From assembly GCA_026545765.1 (NCBI GenBank), contig CM048842.1, forward strand, positions 48,679,431-48,743,430: a DNA stretch of 64,000 nucleotides. The letters run 5' to 3'. The translations under genes were made by a program, and so were the position numbers. Under the pieces are notes generated by a model. It was not told where the DNA came from and searched no databases. It saw only the letters and a program-made list of their open reading frames with translations. The stretch comes from Plantago major (taxonomy: Eukaryota; Streptophyta; Magnoliopsida; Lamiales; Plantaginaceae). Of this stretch, positions 1 through 11,961 are shown in pieces (the first letter of the stretch is position 1; every line of letters begins with the position of its first letter).

Positions 1-108
1 CAAAAAAAAAAAAAAAAAATTTCCGGCGGAAGCGGTGGTGGTGGGGGAAAAGATAGGTGATTTAATTTTTTGATTTCAATTTTTTTTTGATTTTTTAATA
101 GAGGTAAT

Positions 109-147
<39 letters not shown>

Positions 148-767
148 AATATAGTTAAATAATTTAAAGCGATAGGGCGGTTAAAGCAACACCTTTTGCG
201 ACACGAGCGACACCCCATGGCAACACTCAGTGCGAAAGGGAACAGATTATTCGATCTCCACCGTTGAAATTTTAATCTAATGGATCAAAATAGGTGACTG
301 ACGTTAGTCAGGGCGACACCTTGACTGACGGTAGAAAGCCCCGTGTTACAATATACTGATTTCAAATTAAGTTAACAGTGATCTGCAGTAAACAGAACAT
401 AGTTGGATGCAGCGGAAAATAAACTGTAGATTAAAGTAAATTTCTAGCAGTTATATGATACTTCCTTCGTCCCAGATTCAATTACCCGCGGGCCGGAACA
501 CAAGTTTTAAGAAAAAAGTGAATAAAATACGAGAGATGGTAATAAAGTAATAAATGGATTGAATAAAGTATGATAGATAGTGAATAAAATATGAGATAGA
601 TTTTCGATTTAAGTAGGAGATAGATTTTCGCTTAAAGGGGTGGGAAGTTTAAATTGGAACGTACTAAAATGGAACAAATCATACATTTACAAAAACTACA
701 ATTTGTCAATCATAAACGAATTATTAAACTGCAAAACTAGACGATTTAGAACCAACTATCCTAACTC
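1..767. other. Intergenic DNA with no gene seen
   Basis: No ORF with recognisable protein similarity is present. The stretch opens with an A-run, holds an AT microsatellite, and around 465-670 has a sequence starting like a Stowaway-type end (CTTCCTTCGTCCC). The opposite end of that possible MITE is too degraded to place. The rest is AT-rich and shows nothing I can name. Confidence 0.5.
114..143. repeat. AT dinucleotide microsatellite
   Basis: An uninterrupted run of about 15 AT units is directly visible, flanked by T-rich sequence. Such tracts are common in plant intergenic DNA and usually vary in length between individuals. Confidence 0.9.
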
Positions 768-1497
768 GGGTGGGCGCGGGACGGGTGCGGGATAAATTCG
801 GGATTAAACTTCGGGTACCCGATAATTCGGGTTTGATTTTATTCATCCCAATCCCGACCCTATTTCTAGTGGGTACCCGCTAAAGATCGAGTCGGGATCG
901 GGCTACCCTATCGGGTAATTATTTTATATATGTATTAATTTTATTTTATAAGTAGTTATCTTGAAGTAATTTTTTAAAAGAATAAAAGTTAGATCTATTA
1001 AAATATATCATTATGTTGAAACATGTATATAGTTGATGGCTCATTACACGGGTCAAACTCAGCAAAACATTGTGGAAAATATATAAAGCTTTCTCCCATG
1101 AATCTATTGATGAACATCTTCCTATATGAAAATTAATTCAACATTCAGTTTAGAGATACAAATTACTATGTGCTAGTATAGAATTATGGACAGATTTTAT
1201 ACAGCGTAATGGGAGATATCTCTAGTAAATACGGAATGTATATATTCACAGCATGGGATCATAATTTGATATTATGCATCAATATAAAAATCATTCCTTA
1301 ATTAATAGTTATATGTTCGAGTACCCATCGAGTTTCAGGAATAAATATTTTATTCCCAATCCCGACCCGTAAACTCGATAAAAGTTTTAGGAATTTACTT
1401 TGCGGGTACCCGATCCCAAAATACCCGACCCTATCGGAATTTTATACAATAGGGTCGGGACGGGATCGGGATTACCCGAACCCTTTTCCCACCCTAC
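768..1497. repeat. GC-rich inverted-repeat element (hAT-like non-autonomous, tentative)
   Basis: Both ends are rich in the words CGGGTA, CCCGACCC and GGGTACCCG, in roughly opposite orientation. The left end begins near CGGGTGGGCGCGGGACGGG, and the right end finishes with GGGTCGGGACGGGATCGGG followed by CCCGAACCC and CCCACCCTAC. The middle is AT-rich and non-coding. This layout resembles non-autonomous hAT elements with GC-rich ends. I could not find a clean 8-bp target duplication, so boundaries and superfamily are uncertain. Confidence 0.35.
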
Positions 1498-1686
1498 ACA
1501 CATAGTAAAACCTCAAGTAATTGAGATCACACTCAATTCAATTGCCAAGACTAAGTTCTAGTATAGCCTGCTGAAACGCAAGCGTACACAACTAAACTTC
1601 TAAGTTACAATTCGTTCAAAAAGTATGTCGGGCAAGAAAAACCTCCTTGAATACACACACTATATAATACACACACAAGTAAATCT

Positions 1687-1917
1687 TCTGAGAGACGGTC
1701 TCTAGATAATTTATCAAAATACGAACCTATATTGTAAAGAAAATCATCGATGTTATTAATCAAAACACCTATATTTTAACATTTGTATTTTTTCATACTA
1801 CACCAATGTTTATTTCGTAAACAACATAGATGTTTTGATTAATAACATGAATGATTTTATCGATAACATAAACCGTCTTTAGATAAGTTATCTATAAACC
1901 GTCTCTTATGAGATTTT
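1687..1917. mobile_element. Foldback MITE, copy A (GAGACGGTCTCTAGATAA ends)
   Basis: The terminal inverted repeats contain GAGACGGTCTCTAGATAA on the left and TTATCTATAAACCGTCTC on the right. The interior is almost palindromic: the words ATGTTATTAATCAAAAC and GTTTTGATTAATAACAT face each other. No coding capacity is seen. The same family recurs at 23589-23824, 23988-24147 and 38253-38481, and as a broken copy at 11863-38178. I do not recognise a named family. The ends are placed by similarity among copies, so they may be off by several bases. Confidence 0.65.
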
Positions 1918-2662
1918 GGGATAACACACATATATAAATACATACATACAAGTAAGTGGGAACTGCATCTCTTCCTTTTTTTTTCAAGTCTAAAAGATCT
2001 CTTTAGTTATAAACATAAATTCTTTCTCTTCTCTGGGCCTCCAAGAAATCGGCCATCCCTAGCCCAGGAGATCTCTTCGGCCAGTCCATATCATATCTTG
2101 CCCAACAACTTCTACAGTATAGTCCAACAGCAAAGTCTTTGTCCAAGAAAAATTCAATTACACCAATTAAAAATTAACGTTGAACTAGTTATGCATAAAT
2201 GCAAAATCAATTAAATGCTGGTAAAAAATAAAAGTGCAGACAATCAATGTGGACAGATAATGTTGACAACACCGTTGACAAAATCTCTGTAAAATTGCAC
2301 TTTTCTGGGTGATTGACATTAAAGATGTGATATTGGCAGTTAAGAACATGATGTTAATCACCTTTTTTGAAGAAACACTTTCTCCCAAAATAGATTGTTA
2401 TAAGTGAAATAACTTAGAAATCTTGAACCGTAAGTAATGAAATTTAAAGGCGTAAAGTTGATGAATGCTTCATGTCCAGTTTATCTAGTGAATTTTAGTC
2501 TTGTAGTGTTTGATCCTACGACATGAAACTAAACTACCACATTGTATTGTTTTACTTACACATGTACAACTTTTCTACTATTCTACATTGACCTAACATG
2601 TTCCTAAATCTTAACTAGCAGAAAGAGCCTCATCAATCCTCATTCCCATATCCCCTGCCATA
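1918..2662. other. Intergenic region downstream of the CNGC gene
   Basis: No recognisable gene is present. The region lies 3' of the minus-strand channel gene and should contain its 3' UTR and polyadenylation site. Several AT-rich stretches could serve, but none can be singled out. Confidence 0.5.
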
Positions 2663-5600
2663 TTATTGATCATCCAAGAAACTCGGTTCATCTGGCTTAA
2701 ACATCTTAGGCATTCTCAATATAGACTCTCCAGGTTTAACCGGTTTGATAGCTCCTTTTTTCGTATTCGCTGCAAATTTCGAAGCCAATAGAGTTGTTGA
2801 TAGCTGCTGTATACTGCTGTCTGATGATAAATCCAGATCACTATATTCATCACTCATCTCATCCTCTTCCGGCATTAGTCGCATGTAACTTGCGCTCTCG
2901 TGTCTTGCTAATTCCTCTGCTAGTTTCCTCCTCCTATGCCGCCTCCACGCAGCCTGTTATTTAACCAATCAAAACAAGATAAGTCCAGAATCAGGATAAA
3001 AAATATTCATTATATTGAAGCTCATGATTTTAGCTAGGAATATATAAATATAGTTCCATAACATTTTTCTTGTGTAAATAGCCATCAAGTAAACTTAATG
3101 ACTCTGCTAATAAGTTGTTTTACCTGTATAATACAAGCTCCCCAAGTTCTCCATTGAAATGAATAGTAGCGAAATGCATGCTGTAGTTTCTTGCTATGTA
3201 ATCTTTTGAATTGACCCGCAACGAATTTGAGGTCTTCTGCACGAAGGGCAAAAGCTTCTACTTCGGTTATTGATTTGACAGTTCGCGTGGAGGCTGGAAG
3301 GTTTAGATTTGAAGTGCCACCTAAAGCCCATGTTAGCAACTCTTCACCACAAAAATCACCTGGTTTTAGGATAATTGAATTAAAGAATCCGGCACGACCA
3401 CCATCAGTTGTTGTACTTTCGAGCTGGCCTCGAATTATGAAAAGCATTTCATTCACTGGATCTCCTTCCCTGATAATAAACGTATCTTTGGTGTTTAAAG
3501 ATGGACCTAGACGTTCGCATATTGCATTCAGTAGTTGATCATCCATTTGTGAGAAGAAAGATACCTGTGAAATGCATTGTGAGCCATCAACAATGATAAG
3601 AGCCAAGATTTTGTGCAATGATAGAGCAATATGTGCAATCGTATACATATTTCTTACACGGCGAACCAGGTCTAAGCAAAGATGTTTCTGGATTTCTCGT
3701 CTTAGGTCTAGTGGCAACTCCTGCAGAATATCTTCTTCGTTAACTCCTCTATTGGATAGCCAATTGTATTGTACAAATCGACGCACACGATCCTGCAGTT
3801 CTGGAGGCAATTGTCGATGCCTCATCCATTCCTCCGTATCTCTTCGTTGAACTCTCCATTCTTCAAGTCTTGCTGTTGTAGATTGTAAATAGCTCTTCAA
3901 GTATGAAAATTTGAAGAAAAATGATTATGAGATTAAGCACATATACAAACCAAGATATAAATAATGATCAGCAAATTATTTACTGTAGTTCAAGGCCTCC
4001 TTGTTTTACTTGTTACAGCAGGTACATATAGAACATACATAGTGACCAAGTAAAAACATGGTTTAATCCATCAGATTCTTCATAAACTAGAGATTTTAGC
4101 TCTTGTTTTCAGGCCTTATCATTTTTTACATTTTATCTTATCTTTTAAAGTTTGTAGCTTAACTAGTGATTTTCATTATGATATAATGATAATCGATACA
4201 TTTTTTTACATGAAACAGATGCTGAGAGGACTGTGTACCTGCATGTTACCAATAAGCAGAGAAAAGAAAACCAGCCCCATAAGACATATGATACTGCAGA
4301 AGAGTGTCTCCACCATAAAAGTACTTGCCTCCAGACCCTGTCCATATGAACTACAAAACACAGACCAAATTGCTTCAAGTAAGACCAACAGTTTTCTTTT
4401 TCTTTCTACATTGTCAAATAGTAGACCGGCTATTAGATGGCCATGTAGAGAAAGATGTACTATATGCAGATCGTAGATATTTGAGCAGAACAAGAACAAT
4501 GGTTGTTCCTTATATATCTATGCAATGGTTGTCACATGTTATTACAAACACAAAGTCATACACTCCAGCGCACTTAGTACTATATCATGGCCTTTAAATG
4601 TGAAGGATACAAGTACTGATTGAACTATATAAGCAGCAGTACTACATGTTCGGAAATTAATTTTAAGGGAAAGGGCATTACTAACCTTAGATTTCGTAAA
4701 CCAAACCACAAACAATAGAAGTATTTGCTGACTATATCCGCTGAAGTAACTTGGTCTTTCCAAGAATCAGCAAATATCCCAAACACAAAACCACTAGCAT
4801 TGTTCCTGGTGTCACACATGACAAAAACCTGAGTAGTGTTACGCCAACTGTCGTACGAGGGGCCATCACCTAGACAATCAAGATACTTAATCTCACAACC
4901 CGGTTCATTTCGACAATACTGTCTCCAGCACGAAAATGTCCTTTCCACTGACATCAAATACCATGCTGATCCTATAACCTGCTCAAAAGATCATAACAAG
5001 AAAATTAACAGCACATTCAGTACTTTGCATAAAGACTCGATCTACGACAACATTTAGTTAATTGTTGCTTACATGACTTGCTAGTAAGTACAAAAGAAGG
5101 TTATACGCAGCTCCGGTCCAAGCAGTCTTTGCAACAACGCCAGTGTTCTTGACAATTCGCCAATTCAGAGGGAAGATAACAGCAAGACGTGGAATGTATT
5201 GAAGGATGATGACTAATGAGACCGCGTGATTAACATTCCCAGTAGCTCTAGTTATCTTCACTGGCATAATACCCCAAACAATAAGCTGCATGCCCAAATG
5301 TAACAAGACAGAAAAAAATCAATATCAACCACGTATCCAGGGTGGCATGTATAAATGAAAATAGAATCCAGTACTTATACTAAATATGATTTGGTCTTGG
5401 TCCTTCCATTATTTGCTCTTACACAACTGGACACAGATGCAATGTAAGAGGGTGTAGCAGTGGTTACGCCCATATAATAAGTCATGTTAAAGAAGAAAAG
5501 CAGGCATATATAGAAAACTAACTTGTGGGAGGGGAAGAGCAGCAGCAAGATCAATACCAAAGTCGCCCATCAAGTAACGAACGGCAATCCTTTTAGGATC

Positions 5601-5954
5601 CCAAACCAGTTCACCTCTGCCAAAAACACGAGTATCTTTCCTGATATACGCGGTGCGAAATTTCAGGGCAATGTGGAGGATCGAGAAGATATCGACCATG
5701 GAACGTAAGGTGACAAGAAAGGTTGCCAGTGGAACATCCATTTTGAGGCAATGTTGATTAGGAAGGAAGAGGAGGAGGTAGAAGAATAGAGGGTCGATGA
5801 AAAGGGCAATCAGGGAGATTACGAAGAATATGTGGTTCCATCGTGTTACGATGTCACCGGTCGGGTCGAGGATCCGACTCCACCACTCGTCGTAGTGGTG
5901 GTGGTCCTGGAGGCGGATGAGGCCGGTTGGGTTCACCAGGCGGAGGTTGTTCAT
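2663..5954 (-). CDS. Cyclic nucleotide-gated ion channel, plant CNGC5-9 type (seven exons)
   Basis: This is a plasma-membrane cation channel subunit (calcium and potassium in characterised plant CNGCs) with a cyclic-nucleotide-binding and calmodulin-binding C-terminus. Exons in transcription order are 5954-5523, 5285-5073, 4978-4686, 4350-4239, 3894-3658, 3564-3124 and 2953-2663. All junctions are GT/AG and the phases join to 671 residues. The six-helix region fills exons 1-4. The pore has GLRNLSSYGQGLEAST near residues 305-325, so the filter reads GQG, as I recall for CNGC5/6-type proteins. GNMQ/SYLQST marks the C-linker. GDFCGEELLTWAL near 498-510 is the phosphate-binding cassette, and WRTWGACIIQAAWRR near 570-585 is the IQ calmodulin site. 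The C-terminal ASKFAAN and KPDEPSF also fit CNGC5/6. The N-terminus is short: there is an in-frame TGA just upstream of this ATG, and the roughly 80-100 residues usual in this group are absent, unless an unseen upstream exon supplies them. Confidence 0.9.
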
Positions 5955-8900
5955 GATGATGAGTAGTCAAATGTTGGGAGCCAGGAAACTGGATGGCCAT
6001 TAACATCGTATACTTTGGAACAATTCTGGTATTTTCTTAAAATAGTAACCACTAAGATAATAGAGAAGAAAATAATGAGGAGGAGATTTTCAAGTACATT
6101 CCAAAATTTGATTTTCCTCATCTAAAGCAACTTTCATCTTTGTTCCAGTTTGACAGTTTTTTTTTATTGAGTACATATGATTTTGTTGTGAATTTTAGTG
6201 CAACTTCGGGCCATCATACATGATTACCCGTGATCTATCTATAAGGTGTTTGTTATATATATATATTCATCGGGTGGATTGTAAGATGAGTTTCGCAATG
6301 ATATATCACACATGTGAAAACAGATTTTGGATGTTAAGTATAATTGATTCAAATGAAGTATGTTCAAGCGTGCCAACCGATCTGAAAAATGAAAAAAAAG
6401 TGTTTTCTGGAGAACCTTAGAACTATTATTTACATGAGCATTTACACTCGATTTAAGGTGCAAAGTTTTAGAAGTTTAAGGGTGAAATGGAAACTAAATT
6501 CCAAAGGAAGGACTTATGTGCAATTTGTTATGAAGTGTTTCTTATATTAGTGGACAACTATCGGAGTTGTGCAATTTACATATATATATATATAAATATA
6601 TGTAAATTAGAGTTTAGTTACAAAAAACAACATTTTTTATTTATTCTAATTCTAAACCCTAATGCAATCCCAACAAAATTAATTCATCATTAAAAAAAAT
6701 TCGATTCGTATATTCCAATTAAATTCCAAGCTCTAAATCAACCCCAACATAGTCAATTCGTCATTAAAAGAACTCAATATGTCTTCTCCAATTAAATTCA
6801 AATACCTAATTCAAGCTCAACAAAATCAATTAATCATAAAATCAACAAATGATAACCAATATTTCTTCTCCATCTTCGTTAATTAAATCGAAACAGATCA
6901 ATTCGCACTAACTAAAATCATAATTTAACTCGGAAAAAACAAATCATTATCAGAAACAACGATACTTCTCCATTTCAGAAAAAGTGTTACAATTTGAATT
7001 TACACCAATTTAAAAAAAAAAATAGAAATCACAAGTGGCCCCTGATAATTCAACTGCAGTAATTTTTATGGGCTATTTGGAGTAATTAACAAGAAATAAT
7101 TACAATAATTAACAACATCTAATTACAATAGATTTTCCTCCAAAATGGGCCAAATAATCTGTTTACAAACTGCTGTAGCAATTTCCCTCCATACTTTACA
7201 TAAATATTCAAAATACAGCACCAAATCATTGAAAATGCAGATCTTTTTTACACTTCCCTCCAAAATGGAGCCAGATCTATTTTTCTACATCAATAAATTA
7301 CATTTCCCTCCAAAACAAAATTACATTTAAATTCCAGCTTAAACATCTATAAATATAGAAGTTCTTAAAGGCAACATCAAAATTCTGCCATTACCCCCAA
7401 AATGAAATCAACTCCAGCATACTGTTGAAGCAATCCAACTTCACCATTGTCCAAAATGTCGAGTAACAGATCTCAAAAATATGAAACTCGACCAGAAGAT
7501 TCATCTGTCTGTACTTAGGGTATGTCCTATATTCACCACCCTAATATATTGATAAAGCAATAAAAGTAGGAGAACTTGGAGAAATACGAGCAAGGAAGGG
7601 GGGATGTCATAAATTAAATACTAAGAGACCTGCTGTTTTTCTCTTTCTCAAGGTCTGTAGATCATCAGTAAAGCGAGCAACTCGGGTGGAAACATCGAGC
7701 TTTAAAGATCAACTCGAGCTCTAGAGATCTGAAGATCAAATCAAATCGAAAATCCCATACCAGAAAATCGGAAATCGACAGTGTTTTTTGGTATCAAATC
7801 GGAAATCGGAAATTGAGAAATCGAGAAATTGAAATTAAATCAAATCAAACCTGTGTTTTTTGGAAATCGACTGAGCTTTTCCATCGGAAATATAGGTCGA
7901 TTCTTGAAAAGATGGATTCGACGAGATGAAGATCGATGGTAGCAGTCGGAAGAGATGAACGATGGTAGAAGTCGAAGAGACAGGCGTCGACTAAGGTAGA
8001 ATGGATAGAAGTCTGTAGAATTTTAGGGGTGGAAGATAGAATAAGCAGATATAGTAAGTAATTAGGGTTTTGTTTAACTTTGTGGCTAAATATGATTATT
8101 AGAGATTAACTGAGTGGCATATTGTAATAAAAGTGAAAGGTAGGGAGTTTTATTATTTAACTAGTTTCCATAAATGAAAACTAGTAAATGGTCCATCGAT
8201 ACTCGACGGGAATAGATAGAAAGATTCAATTTACAAACATATAAATTTTTTAATGTGTTAGAACTTATGATCCAAAGGTATCACCATTTCATACGAAGTC
8301 ATACTACGATTTGAAAAAATTAAAAGAAGTATTTATAATGATTGCGAACACTGTTAAGTACTCCTATATCATATTTAAAACATAAAATTATTTCATTATT
8401 TGTATAATGCTGCTTTATACACCAAGTTTTGTTGTCACACCATATGTATTGCTCTATTTGTTGTATCAATAGTTTATGTAGATCCTACCCATACCCATTC
8501 ATATCATCAATGGGTAGGGTCCCATACCCATTTATATTATACATGACCGGGTCCAGATCCTACCCTTTTAAAGGATGATAGATAGTTAATAAAGTTCGAG
8601 AGAGATAGATAAAGTAAATAAAGTATAAGAGAGATTTTTCATTTAAGGTAGGGAAAATTGAAATCAGATGTCCCAAACTGGAATGTGAGAAGCTGAACCT
8701 GGGGCGGCAAGAGTATAAAGTTTTACATGTTCTTGGGTGGCGGAGGAGACCCCAACAAAATTATTATTTGAACTAACATAAACTATGCAGGTCGATCGAG
8801 TAGTGTTGGGGACTTGTTACATGGTACGTCGCATGTTGCGGTAGATACTCCGACCCAGACATAATTATTTTAACGGGATTGTGCATGTCGGTACGAATAG

Positions 8901-9549
8901 ATTAGATCCCGTCTCGATGAAATACTAAAATAATATGTGTGTTTTTTTTATGATATGTTCCATAAAAATTTTGTGCATCCAAGAAAGAAGTATTAATCTA
9001 TTAAAAAAATCTGACATCGGGTCTGGATTTGACCCAACCCTGAAAATTAAGTCCAAGTTTGGTTCTGCATTTTCGGATTCAATATGGACTCAGACCCTGT
9101 TCAACTATAGGGGTCTAGGTAGGGTCTGGGTACCCATTATGAGCAGTAAGTTTAAGTCAATTCGTGCCAGTGGATAAAGAAATTACAACATATAACTAAC
9201 ATCGCCTGAATACGGGTGAGGAAGGTAGATGTCAACATGAAAGTGAAATATTGCCACTGGCTCTTGTCTATCGTCATAGGAAATCAGACTGATTTACGAA
9301 TGGTCTTGTAACGCTTGATCCTATTGTTGGCTAGAGCGGTTACTCATGTACTGGTCTTCGGGGTGATATGCTGACCCCACAAATCAACACATTTCATTTT
9401 CTGCACTCATGGAGAATATATGAGTGCCTCGTCCAAGATTTCTAGTATTGGGACATTACATTCACCCCTCTTAAATTATGTAACGTCCCCACCGTGCAAT
9501 GCTTAGCCAAGCATCTACCCTTGTAGGTTAAGGATTTGTTCAACCCTGA
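5955..9549. other. Region upstream of the CNGC gene, no gene recognised
   Basis: The first few hundred bases presumably contain the minus-strand promoter and 5' UTR of the channel gene, but no single TATA box stands out. Short TA-rich palindromes lie near 6257-6266 and 6579-6603. From about 7640 to 8200 there is purine-rich, CGAAATCGGAAATCGAG-like repetitive sequence. From about 8480 to 9130 there are GC-rich CCCATACCC / GGGTAGGG and GGGTCTGG words like those of degraded hAT-type ends. No ORF shows similarity to a known family. Confidence 0.45.
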
Positions 9550-9551
9550 TA

Positions 9552-9807
9552 CTCCCTCCGCTAAAAAATGTACCCATTCCCTTTTGGGAGGTCCCACTAA
9601 TATAGGCCACTCCCTGAAATAGTAAAAAAGTAAACCCCACTAATTCAACTATCTCATACCTTTCGTTATATATCATTTTTCTCGCTTATCTTTCATACCT
9701 TTTCCGTTTTTTTATCATTTCTATCTCAACCAACAAATAATAAACTATTGGTCGTCTTAAAAACAGCACTGAAAAGGTTATAGCCTATTTTAACGGGATG
9801 GAGGGAG
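9552..9807. mobile_element. Stowaway MITE
   Basis: The element begins CTCCCTCCGCTAAAAAATG and ends with the inverted copy CGGGATGGAGGGAG. A TA dinucleotide flanks each side, the expected target duplication of Tc1/mariner-related Stowaway elements. Its length of 256 bp is typical. It has no coding capacity. The ORF readable on its minus strand is chance. Confidence 0.85.
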
Positions 9808-11862
9808 TACCATTTATAACCCACATCCCCATCTGGGTCAGGCCCAACACTGTTACTCCTGATCACATTTACTCCTGATCTGATCTTCCCATGATATGTT
9901 GGCCACACAAACCAAAACGTACAATCCTTTCCCGCGCACCATGTTGTCACTCATTCGCACAAAGATAAACTTCTTATATAGTGGATCACCTACGTTATAA
10001 GATTGTTCTAGACCATGCACGCCTAACTTTGGGTCCTTCTGGGTGGATTCTTAAGAATTAAAGGTGCACCTTTATGATATAAGTAGCATTCTCAGTACCT
10101 TTAAACTCTCCAAACTTTATGGTTTTACAACTATCAAAACCGAATGGGGACTTGGTCTTGTGATTGGATCATCATCATCGATCATCACAATGAAAAGCCT
10201 TTTCTATGCATTAATTTCAAATATCAATTTTGCCTCGATGATATTTTTTTCAAAAATTAATAATTATGGGTCTTGTTTCATTCACAACTCGAAAGTCTGA
10301 TCAATATTTACATCATCATTATCATACATCGATCAAACCTTGAGCAGATAAGATCTATTGTGAAAACATCCTCGAGAAAATTTTCAACACTCCATCTTTG
10401 TAATGATACCCCTACTCAAGTACTTGACACATTCATCGGACATCTTCGACGACATATCAAATTGATTATTAATCTAATCAACTACATCATTAGTCGATGC
10501 AACAGAAAAAAACGATATGAGAAATATTATGAGTCTAAGTGATGGATCAGTTAAATGCTCCAATATTAAATATATGTGCTATCATAATGGTTGGAATAAG
10601 ATTACATGTTTCTCAAATAAGTATATTATCGAGAATCTTGATATTAATACCGTCATCATTTTGTAATTTTTATTCCTCAACAGCCCCATCACTAATATAC
10701 AATATCCACTATGAAAATTCTTACATCTCTTGAATCTCGATATATGACGAACCAGATTGAAATGTATGACATTAGAAAGAAAAAACAAATTGAATATAAA
10801 ATAAATATAAATTACAAATTTACATGCAATCGCTAAATTGTAAGCTTAAACATATCACATTTGTCACATATCCTGAAAGAACATTCGACATGTACTACCC
10901 CTGGAATGACAGACAAAATATGTAAAGGCTAAGTCGAAGACGGTCCAGCCCACATAAAGGCTCCCGTCGACAATTGATAACATCCCTTAAACTCCTATCG
11001 AGTGACGGTTCCTATATGTCCTGAAAGCCTCCTCAAAGGCACGTACTTTATGAAATTTCTCATAATGGGTTGGACTGGGAAGACTTTTGAAGGCCCGACC
11101 GTATTACGTAGTCTAGGCCCAAGCCCAACTCATGCCCAAGTAAACTGGGAAGGAGTTTTGAAATCCCGACCCGACTGCATTTGAATCCGATCCATTGAGG
11201 TTTGGTAGGGTAGTCGACTCGTGTTATCTGGGCTAGGTCCAAGCCTTTCTTGTGCCCCCGTGAATTATTTAACAATTAACAAAAATCAAGGTTCCCTATT
11301 ACATAACCTATTTTATGAATTATGAATAAAATCTAGCCATATAATATGTTGTCAGTGAGATATGCACTACAATATTTTGCGCATTCACTAATCTTAGCCC
11401 CTGTATACATGAACAAATATTGTGAAAACCTTAATTTTCTTAAATAATACTTCCTCGGTTCCTATTTCAACTTTATGTGTTGACTTTTTTCGGTCAACAA
11501 TGTCAATTTTAACCTCAAATTACTTTTGAACAACAATGGTTAAATATTTAACAAAATATGTTATAAAATAATAGTACTTCTTAAATTTTCATTATAGGAT
11601 TTTATTAAATAATTTACCTTTATAGTTTGAGAGTTATTTGAGGTTTATTAAAATTTACAAATTATATCAAAATATATATGCTATGGAATAAAGTATATTG
11701 TCTTGACAACATCTTTGAATAAATTATTTAAAAAACATTTCTCATAAGACTTACTCATAGTTTTAAACTGTAATTTTGTGGAATTATATGAAAATTTTAT
11801 TCTCCTTAATATGAGTAAAATTTGAAAGTTTCGATGTTTGTTTATTTTTTGGTTAAACAAAG
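9808..11862. other. Intergenic DNA, degraded repeats
   Basis: No gene is recognised. Words such as GGGCTAGGTCCAAGCC and AAGCCCAACTCATGCCC near 11080-11260 look like decayed GC-rich transposon ends. Around 11450-11540 a sequence resembling a Stowaway-type left end (CTTCCTCGGTTCC) is followed by GGTCAACAATGTC, as in the MITE at 60689. I could not place its right end. Confidence 0.4.
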
Positions 11863-11947
11863 GACGGTCGGTCTCTAGATACTTATCTAGAGATGCATAT
11901 GTTATCAATAAAAACAACCATGTTATTAATCAAAACGTCTATGTTGT
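11863..11947. mobile_element. Foldback MITE copy E, left fragment
   Basis: The bases from GGACGGTCGGTCTCTAGATA to ATCAAAACGTCTATGTTGT match the start of the unbroken copy at 38253-38481. The match breaks exactly where the LINE begins and resumes after its poly(A) tail. The last 11 bases are the left copy of the LINE target duplication. Confidence 0.8.
11937..11947. repeat. LINE target-site duplication, left copy (GTCTATGTTGT)
   Basis: This 11-base direct repeat is found again at 18897-18907, right after the LINE poly(A) tail. The related unbroken MITE at 38253-38481 has this site once, as GTCTATGTTCT. Confidence 0.9.
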
Positions 11948-11961
11948 GGGGTTAAAACGAC

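Noticed and set aside
3227..3850. Plus-strand open frames across the CNGC exons
   Set aside because: They are the reverse-strand shadow of channel exons 5 and 6, with no similarity of their own.
4163..4597. Overlapping frames on both strands around CNGC exon 4
   Set aside because: Only 4239-4350 fits the channel with correct splice sites. The rest is intron.
9726..9950. Minus-strand 74-codon frame
   Set aside because: It overlaps the Stowaway MITE and has no recognisable similarity.
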